Below are positions 55,270 through 64,000 of a stretch of 64,000 nt of DNA, in pieces. Position 1 is the first letter of the stretch, and each line of letters starts with the position of its first letter. The notes beneath the pieces were generated by a model, which saw nothing but the letters and a program-made list of their open reading frames with translations, ran no database searches and had not been told where the DNA came from. The DNA is from Auanema rhodensis (lineage: Eukaryota; Nematoda; Chromadorea; Rhabditida; Rhabditidae): contig OZ059900.1 of the NCBI GenBank assembly GCA_964057225.1, positions 1,498,501 to 1,562,500 of the forward strand, read 5' to 3'. The position numbers were made by a program, and so were the translations under genes.

Positions 55270-58200
55270 AAATAAGTTTATTTTTACGAGTTTGCACTGA
55301 TATTTATTCATTTTGATCAAAAAAGGTCGAAAATAGAAAGAATTTTTGAAATTTCCGAGTTTTGAGTCTAATTTGGCTAAATCGCTCATATATATGATCA
55401 AAAGCATAGTTTTATTGTCTATGACAACAAAAGTCATAAATTAAACGCTAGTGATGTTTAAATACTGATTTTCGCTCAAATAGCATTACTACACTAAGTA
55501 TGGTCGTTTTTATGCCTTTAACACCATATACTCACCGATTTTTGGTACAAAATCTGTGATACTCGTAAATTTTGATCATATTCGGTGAGATTCGAGGATC
55601 GAACACACAATACACGAAATATGTTTATTTTGACGAGTTTGCACTGATATTTATTCATTTTGATCAAAAAAGGTCGAAAATAGAAAGAATTTTTGAAATT
55701 TCCGAGTTTTGAGTCTAATTTGGCTAAATCGCTCATATACATGATCAGAAGCATAGTTTTATTGTCTATGACAACAAAAGTCATCAATTAAACGCTAGTG
55801 ATGTTTAAATACTGATTTTCGCTCAAATAGCATTACTACACTAAGTATGGTCGTTTTTATGCCTTTAACACCATATACTCACCGATTTTTGGTACAAAAT
55901 CTGTAATACTCGTAAATTTTGATCATATTCGTTGAGATTCGAAAATCAAACACACAATAAACAAAATCAGTCTATTTTTATGAGCTTGCACTGATATATA
56001 TTCATTTTGATCAAAAAAGGTCGAAAATAGAAAGAATTTTTGAAATTTACGAGTTTTGAGTCTAATTTGGCTAAATCGCTCATATATATGATCAAAAGCA
56101 TAGTTTTACTGTCTATGATAACAAAAGTCTTCAAATATACACTAATAATGTGTAAATCACTGAATTTCACTCAAATGCATTACTACACTAAGTATGGTCG
56201 TTTTTATGCCTTTAACACCATATACTCACCGATTTTTGGTACAAAATCTGTAATACTTGTAAATTTTGATCATATTCGTTAAGATTCGAGAATCAAACAC
56301 ACAATACACGAAATAAGTTTATTTTTACGAGTTTGCACTGATATTTATTCATTTTGATCAAAAAAGGTCGAAAATAGAAAGAATTTTTGAAATTTCCGAG
56401 TTTTGAGTCTAATTTGGCTAAATTGCTCATATACATGATCAGAAGCATAGTTTTATTGTCAATGACAACAAAAGTCATCAATTAAACGCTAGTGATGTTT
56501 AAATACTGATTTTCGCTCAAATAGCATTACTACACTAAGTATGGTCATTTTTATGCCTTTAACACCATATACTCACCGATTTTTGGTACAAAATCTGTAA
56601 TACTCGTAAATTTTGATCATATTCGTTAAGATTTGAGAATCAAACACACAATAAACAAAATCAGTCTATTTTTATGAGCTTGCACTGATATATATTCATT
56701 TTGATCAAAAAAGGTCGAAAATAGAAAGAATTTTTGAATTTTCCGAGTTTTGAGTCTAATTTGGCTAAATCGCTCATATATATGATCAAAAGCATAGTTT
56801 TATTGTCTATGACAACAAAAGTCATCAATTAAACGCTAGTGATGTTTAAATACTGAATTTCACTCAAATAGCATTACTACACTAAGTATGGTCGTTTTTA
56901 TGCCTTTAACACCATATACTCACCGATTTTTGGTACAAAATCTGTGATACTCGTAAATTTTGATCATATTCGGTGAGATTCGAGGATCGAACACACAATA
57001 CACGAAATATGTTTATTTTGACGAGTTTGCACTGATATTTATTCATTTTGATCAAAAAAGGTCGAAAATAGAAAGAATTTTTGAAATTTCCGAGTTTTGA
57101 ATCTAATTTGGCTAAATCGCTCATATACATGATCAGAAGCATAGTTTTATTGTCTATGACAACAAAAGTCATCAATTAAACGCTAGTGATGTTTAAATAC
57201 TGATTTTCGCTCAAATAGCATTACTACACTAAGTATGGTCGTTTTTATGCCTTTAACACCATATACTCACCGATTTTTGGTACAAAATCTGTAATACTCG
57301 TAAATTTTGATCATATTCGTTAAGATTTGAAAATCAAACACACAATAAACAAAATCAGTCTATTTTTATGAGCTTGCACTGATATATATTCATTTTGATC
57401 AAAAAAGGTCGAAAATAGAAAGAATTTTTGAAATTTACGAGTTTTGAATCTAATTTGGCTAAATCGCTCATATATATGATCAAAAGCATAGTTTTACTGT
57501 CTATGATAACAAAAGTCTTCAAATATACACTAATAATGATTAAATCACTGAATTTCACTCAAATAGCATTACTACACTAAGTATGGTCGTTTTCATGCCT
57601 TTAACACCATATATTCACCGATTTTTGGTACAAAATCTGTAATACTTGTAAATTTTGATCATATTCGTTAAGATTCGAGAATCAAACACACAATACACGA
57701 AATAAGTTTATTTTTACGAGTTTGCACTGATATTTATTCATTTTGATCAAAAAAGGTCGAAAATAGAAAGAATTTTTGAAATTTCCGAGTTTTGAGTCTA
57801 ATTTGGCTAAATCGCTCATATATATGATCAAAAGCATAGTTTTATTGTCTATGACAACAAAAGTCATCAATTAAACGCTAGTGATGTTTAAATACTGAAT
57901 TTCGCTCAAATAGCATTACTACACTAAGTATGGTCGTTTTTATGCCTTTAACACCATATACTCACCGATTTTTGGTACAAAATCTGTAATACTCGTAAAT
58001 TTTGATCATATTCGTTAAGATTTGAGAATCAAACACACAATAAACAAAATCAGTCTATTTTTATGAGCTTGCACTGATATATATTCATTTTGATCAAAAA
58101 AGGTCGAAAATAGAAAGAATTTTTGAATTTTCCGAGTTTTGAGTCCAATTGGGCTAAATCGCTCATATATATGATCAAAAGCATAGTTTTATTGTCTATA

Positions 58201-59435
58201 ACAACAAAAGTCATCAATTAAACGCTAGTGATGTTTAAATACTGAATTTCACTCAAATAGCATTACTACACTAAGTATGGTCGTTTTTATGCCTTTAACA
58301 CCATATACTCACCGATTTTTGGTACAAAATCTGTGATACTCGTAAATTTTGATCATATTCGGTGAGATTCGAGAATCAAACACACAATACACGAAATAAG
58401 TTTATTTTTACGAGTTTGCACTGATATTTATTCATTTTGATCAAAAAAGGTCGAAAATAGAAAGAATTTTTGAAATTTCCGAGTTTTGAGTCTAATTTGG
58501 CTAAATCGCTCATATATATGATCAAAAGCATAGTTTTATTGTCTATGACAACAAAAGTCATCAATTAAACGCTAGTGATGTTTAAATACTGAATTTCGCT
58601 CAAATAGCATTACTACACTAAGTATGGTCGTTTTTATGCCTTTAACACCATATACTCACCGATTTTTGGTACAAAATCTGTAATACTCGTAAATTTTGAT
58701 CATATTCGTTAAGATTTGAGAATCAAACATACAATACACAAAATCAGTCTATTTTTATGAGCTTGCACTGATATATATTCATTTTGATCAAAAAAGGTCG
58801 AAAATAGAAAGAATTTTTGAAATTTACGAGTTTTGAATCTAATTTGGCTAAATCGCTCATATATATGATCAAAAGCATAGTTTTACTGTCTATGATAACA
58901 AAAGTCTTCAAATATACACTAATAATGATTAAATCACTGAATTTCACTCAAATAGCATTACTACACTAAGTATGGTCGTTTTCATGCCTTTAACACCATA
59001 TACTCACCGATTTTTGGTACAAAATCTGTGATACTCGTAAATTTTGATCATATTTGGTGAGATTCGAGAATCAAACACACAATACACGAAATAAGTTTAT
59101 TTTTACGAGTTTGCACTGATATTTATTCATTTTGATCAAAAAAGGTCGAAAATAGAAAGAATTTTTGAAATTTCCGAGTTTTGAGTCTAATTTGGCTAAA
59201 TCGCTCATATATATGATCAAAAGCATAGTTTTATTGTCTATGACAACAAAAGTCATCAATTAAACGCTAGTGATGTTTAAATACTGAATTTCGCTCAAAT
59301 AGCATTACTACACTAAGTATGGTCGTTTTTATGCCTTTAACACCATATACTCACCGATTTTTGGTACAAAATCTGTAATACTCGTAAATTTTGATCATAT
59401 TCGGTGAGATTCGAGAATCAAACACACAATACACG
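55270..59435. repeat. Right-domain HOR copy, first 12 monomers
   Basis: Units 55270 to 59089 repeat 50062 onward at an offset of 5,208 bp, falling to 4,513 bp after 57700 because the internal pair duplication is absent here. Markers are caaatgcatt near 56172, aaattgctc near 56421, aaatatgttt at 57005 and ctataacaac near 58196. The one-base change ggtcatttttatg near 56544 is private. Confidence 0.82.
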
Positions 59436-61865
59436 AAATAAGTTTATTTTGACGAGTTTGCACTGATATTTATTCTTTTTGATCAAAAAAGGTCGAAAAT
59501 AGAAAGAATTTTTGAATTTTCCGAGTTTTGAGTCCAATTGGGCTAAATCGCTCATATATATGATCAAAAGCATAGTTTTATTGTCTATAACAACAAAAGT
59601 CATCAATTAAACGCTAGTGATGTTTAAATACTGAATTTCACTCAAATAGCATTACTACACTAAGTATGGTCGTTTTTATGCCTTTAACACCATATACTCA
59701 CCGATTTTTGGTACAAAATCTGTGATACTCGTAAATTTTGATCATATTCGGTGAGATTCGAGAATCAAACACACAATACACGAAATAAGTTTATTTTTAC
59801 GAGTTTGCACTGATATTTATTCATTTTGATCAAAAAAGGTCGAAAATAGAAAGAATTTTTGAAATTTCCGAGTTTTGAGTCTAATTTGGCTAAATCGCTC
59901 ATATATATGATCAAAAGCATAGTTTTATTGTCTATAACAACAAAAGTCATCAATTAAACGCTAGTGATGTTTAAATACTGAATTTCGCTCAAATAGCATT
60001 ACTACACTAAGTATGGTCGTTTTTATGCCTTTAACACCATATACTCACCGATTTTTGGTACAAAATCTGTAATACTCGTAAATTTTGATCATATTCGTTA
60101 AGATTTCAGAATCAAACATACAATACACAAAATCAGTCTATTTTTATGAGCTTGCACTGATATATATTCATTTTGATCAAAAAAGGTCGAAAATAGAAAG
60201 AATTTTTGAAATTTACGAGTTTTGAATCTAATTTGGCTAAATCGCTCATATATATGATCAAAAGCATAGTTTTATTGTCTATGACAACAAAAGTCATCAA
60301 TTAAACGCTAGTGATGTTTAAATACTTAATTTCGCTCAAATAGCATTACTACACTAAGTATGGTCGTTTTTATGCCTTTAACACCATATACTCACCGATT
60401 TTTGGTACAAAATCTGTGATACTCGTAAATTTTGATCATATTCGGTGAGATTCGAGAATCAAACACACAATACACGAAATAAGTTTATTTTGACGAGTTT
60501 GCACTGATATTTATTCTTTTTGATCAAAAAAGGTCGAAAATAGAAAGAATTTTTGAAATTTCCGAGTTTTGAGTCTAATTTGGCTAAATCGCTCATATAC
60601 ATGATCAGAAGCATAGTTTTATTGTCTATGACAACAAAAGTCATCAATTAAACGCTAGTGATGTTTAAATACTGATTTTCGCTCAAATAGCATTACTACA
60701 CTAAGTATGGTCGTTTTTATGCCTTTAACACCATATACTCACCGATTTTTGGTACAAAATCTGTAATACTCGTAAATTTTGATCATATTCGTTAAGATTC
60801 GAGAATCAAACATACAATACACAAAATCAGTCTATTTTTATGAGCTTGCACTGATATATATTCATTTTGATCAAAAAAGGTCGAAAATAGAAAGAATTTT
60901 TGAAATTTACGAGTTTTGAATCTAATTTGGCTAAATCGCTCATATATATGATCAAAAGCATAGTTTTACTGTCTATGATAACAAAAGTCTTCAAATATAC
61001 ACTAATAATGATTAAATCACTGAATTTCACTCAAATAGCATTACTACACTAAGTATGGTCGTTTTTATGCCTTTAACACCATATACTCACCGATTTTTGG
61101 TACAAAATCTGTAATACTTGTAAATTTTGATCATATTCGTTAAGATTCGAGAATCAAACACACAATACACGAAATAAGTTTATTTTTACGAGTTTGCACT
61201 GATATTTATTCATTTTGATCAAAAAAGGTCGAAAATAGAAAGAATTTTTGAAATTTCCGAGTTTTGAGTCTAATTTGGCTAAATCGCTCATATACATGAT
61301 CAGAAGCATAGTTTTATTGTCTATGACAACAAAAGTCATCAATTAAACGCTAGTGATGTTTAAATACTGATTTTCGCTCAAATAGCATTACTACACTAAG
61401 TATGGTCGTTTTTATGCCTTTAACACCATACACTCACCGATTTTTGGTACAAAATCTGTAATACTCGTAATTTTTGATCATATTTGTTAAGATTTGAAAA
61501 TCAAACACACAATAAACAAAATCAGTCTATTTTTATGAGTTTGCACTGATATATATTCATTTTGATCAAAAAAGGTCGAAAATAGAAAGAATTTTCGAAT
61601 TTTCCGAGTTTTGAGTCTAATTTGGCTAAATCGCTCATATATATGATCAGAAGCATAGTTTTATTGTATATGACAACAAAAGTCATTAGGTAAACACTAA
61701 TGATGTTTAAATCACTAAATTTCGCTCAAATAGCATTACTACACTAAGTATGGTCGTTTTTATGCCTTTAACACCATATACTCACCGATTTTTGGTACAA
61801 AATCTGTAATACTCGTAAATTTTGATCATATTCGTTAAGATTTGAAAATCAAACACACAATAAAC
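59436..61865. repeat. Right-domain irregular segment
   Basis: These seven units do not follow the 13-unit order. Two A-start units (59436, 60477) carry tttattcttttt and ttttgacgag. The 59436 unit is A-like at its start but has gtccaattgggc and ctataacaac further in, so it is mosaic. Unit 61519 has several private changes (attttcgaat, gtatatgac, ttaggtaaac), and the end of the preceding unit has taatttttgatc. This is the most mutated stretch of the right domain. Confidence 0.65.
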
Positions 61866-64000
61866 AAAATCAGTCTATTTTTATGAGCTTGCACTGATAT
61901 ATATTCATTTTGATCAAAAAAGGTCGAAAATAGAAAGAATTTTTGAATTTTCCGAGTTTTGAGTCCAATTGGGCTAAATCGCTCATATATATGATCAAAA
62001 GCATAGTTTTATTGTCTATAACAACAAAAGTCATCAATTAAACGCTAGTGATGTTTAAATACTGAATTTCACTCAAATAGCATTACTACACTAAGTATGG
62101 TCGTTTTTATGCCTTTAACACCATATACTCACCGATTTTTGGTACAAAATCTGTGATACTCGTAAATTTTGATCATATTCGGTGAGATTCGAGAATCAAA
62201 CACACAATACACGAAATAAGTTTATTTTTACGAGTTTGCACTGATATTTATTCATTTTGATCAAAAAAGGTCGAAAATAGAAAGAATTTTTGAAATTTCC
62301 GAGTTTTGAGTCTAATTTGGCTAAATCGCTCATATATATGATCAAAAGCATAGTTTTATTGTCTATGACAACAAAAGTCATCAATTAAACGCTAGTGATG
62401 TTTAAATACTGAATTTCGCTCAAATAGCATTACTACACTAAGTATGGTCGTTTTTATGCCTTTAACACCATATACTCACCGATTTTTGGTACAAAATCTG
62501 TAATACTCGTAAATTTTGATCATATTCGTTAAGATTTGAGAATCAAACATACAATACACAAAATCAGTCTATTTTTATGAGCTTGCACTGATATATATTC
62601 ATTTTGATCAAAAAAGGTCGAAAATAGAAAGAATTTTTGAAATTTACGAGTTTTGAATCTAATTTGGCTAAATCGCTCATATATATGATCAAAAGCATAG
62701 TTTTACTGTCTATGATAACAAAAGTCTTCAAATATACACTAATAATGATTAAATCACTGAATTTCACTCAAATAGCATTACTACACTAAGTATGGTCGTT
62801 TTCATGCCTTTAACACCATATACTCACCGATTTTTGGTACAAAATCTGTGATACTCGTAAATTCTGATCATATTTGGTGAGATTCGAGAATCAAACACAC
62901 AATACACGAAATAAGTTTATTTTTACGAGTTTGCACTGATATTTATTCATTTTGATCAAAAAAGGTCGAAAATAGAAAGAATTTTTGAAATTTCCGAGTT
63001 TTGAGTCTAATTTGGCTAAATCGCTCATATATATGATCAAAAGCATAGTTTTATTGTCTATGACAACAAAAGTCATCAATTAAACGCTAGTGATGTTTAA
63101 ATACTGAATTTCGCTCAAATAGCATTACTACACTAAGTATGGTCGTTTTTATGCCTTTAACACCATATACTCACCGATTTTTGGTACAAAATCTGTGATA
63201 CTCGTAAATTTTGATCATATTCGGTGAGATTCGAGAATCAAACACACAATACACGAAATAAGTTTATTTTTACGAGTTTGCACTGATATTTATTCATTTT
63301 GATCAAAAAAGGTCGAAAATAGAAAGAATTTTTGAAATTTCCGAGTTTTGAGTCTAATTTGGCTAAATCGCTCATATATATGATCAAAAGCATAGTTTTA
63401 TTGTCTATGACAACAAAAGTCATCAATTAAACGCTAGTGATGTTTAAATACTGAATTTCGCTCAAATAGCATTACTACACTAAGTATGGTCGTTTTCATG
63501 CCTTTAACACCATATACTCACCGATTTTTGGTACAAAATCTGTGATACTCGTAAATTTTGATCATATTCGGTGAGATTCGAGAATCAAACACACAATACA
63601 CGAAATAAGTTTATTTTTACGAGTTTGCACTGATATTTATTCATTTTGATCAAAAAAGGTCGAAAATAGAAAGAATTTTTGAAATTTCCGAGTTTTGAGT
63701 CTAATTTGGCTAAATCGCTCATATATATGATCAAAAGCATAGTTTTATTGTCTATGACAACAAAAGTCATAAATTAAACGCTAGTGATGTTTAAATACTG
63801 ATTTTCGCTCAAATAGCATTACTACACTAAGTATGGTCGTTTTTATGCCTTTAACACCATATACTCACCGATTTTTGGTACAAAATCTGTGATACTCGTA
63901 AATTTTGATCATATTCGGTGAGATTCGAGGATCGAACACACAATACACGAAATATGTTTATTTTGACGAGTTTGCACTGATATTTATTCATTTTGATCAA
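61866..64000. repeat. Right-domain HOR, later half of a copy and start of the next
   Basis: Units 61866 (B, ctataacaac), 62214 (A), 62561 (B, gaatct), 62909 (A), 63256 (A) and 63603 (A, cataaattaaa) match 53534-55616 at an offset of 8,333 bp. The partial unit from 63950 (aaatatgttt, ttttgacgag) is the expected next member. The window stops inside it after 51 bases. Confidence 0.82.
63950..64000. repeat. Partial class A monomer cut by the window end
   Basis: The unit begins aaatatgttt and continues ttttgacgag, gatatttattc, and ends at ttttgatcaa after 51 bases. It is the aaatatgttt A subtype expected after the cataaattaaa unit. It is cut by the end of the window, so the array continues. Confidence 0.9.

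Larger units (their letters stand above)
1..64000. repeat. Satellite DNA array, 347-348 bp monomer, about 184 tandem copies
   Basis: Every stretch of the window is the same unit repeated head to tail with no spacer and no change of orientation. Using the junction word cac(g/a)aaat as a phase marker, starts fall at 1, 349, 696, 1044, 1392, 1740 and so on to 63950. Most length variation comes from one base: units with aaatactga are 347 bp and units with aaatcactga are 348 bp. Base counting over the first unit gives 102 G+C in 348, about 29%. By hand tally about 100 units are class A (including A') and 84 are class B. The array is open at both ends. An array of this size and uniformity is typical of eukaryotic heterochromatin. 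I do not recognise the family, and its centromeric, pericentromeric or subtelomeric position cannot be read from the sequence. Confidence 0.98.

Noticed and set aside
1-64000. CRISPR array
   Set aside because: Units are 347-348 bp, contiguous and similar over their full length. There are no short repeats separated by unique spacers, and no cas genes.
1-64000. Ribosomal DNA spacer, tRNA cluster or other RNA gene array
   Set aside because: No rRNA or tRNA-like conserved segments were seen in the unit. The monomer is too short and too AT-rich for an rDNA unit, and I found no cloverleaf.
1-64000. Transposon or LTR origin within the window
   Set aside because: I saw no terminal repeats, target-site duplications, polymerase or transposase coding sequence, and no change of sequence type anywhere.

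Overview
The whole 64 kb window is one uninterrupted, head-to-tail tandem array of an AT-rich satellite DNA. The monomer is 347-348 bp. Hand-placed monomer starts give about 184 full copies plus a 51-bp partial copy at the right end, a mean period of about 347.6 bp. Base counting over the first monomer gives about 29% G+C. I found no gene, RNA gene, transposon or unique sequence. Both window ends lie inside the array, so it continues in both directions. The only open frames are short ones repeated from monomer to monomer, best read as by-products of the repeat.

An array this long and homogeneous points to a eukaryotic nuclear genome, most likely centromeric, pericentromeric or other heterochromatin. 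The monomer is about twice a plant-type nucleosomal repeat. It carries several CAAAA words, and much of its variation is C-to-T or G-to-A at CpG sites, as expected for methylated DNA. I favour a flowering plant, but I do not recognise the satellite family and cannot exclude an animal.

There are several levels of order above the monomer. (1) Two main classes, A (starts aaataagttt) and B (starts aaatcagtct), mostly alternate and give a dimer of about 695 bp. A third class, A' (aaataagtct), is a variant of A. (2) From about 0.35 to 24.3 kb the monomers follow an 11-monomer higher-order repeat (HOR) of about 3.8 kb, seen in complete, expanded and decayed copies. (3) From about 24.3 to 43.5 kb a 9,041-bp block occurs twice, 10,084 bp apart, with 1,043 bp between the copies. 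Inside copy 2 three monomers are lost at one place and three gained at another. (4) From about 42.4 kb to the end the array follows a different HOR of about 13 monomers (4.5 kb). Recent one-, two- and three-monomer duplications and recombinant hybrid monomers are scattered throughout.

No genes work together here. What the window offers is a detailed record of satellite evolution by unequal exchange, with variant subclasses restricted to different parts of the array. If this array is the functional centromere, its HOR organisation would be its most notable property.
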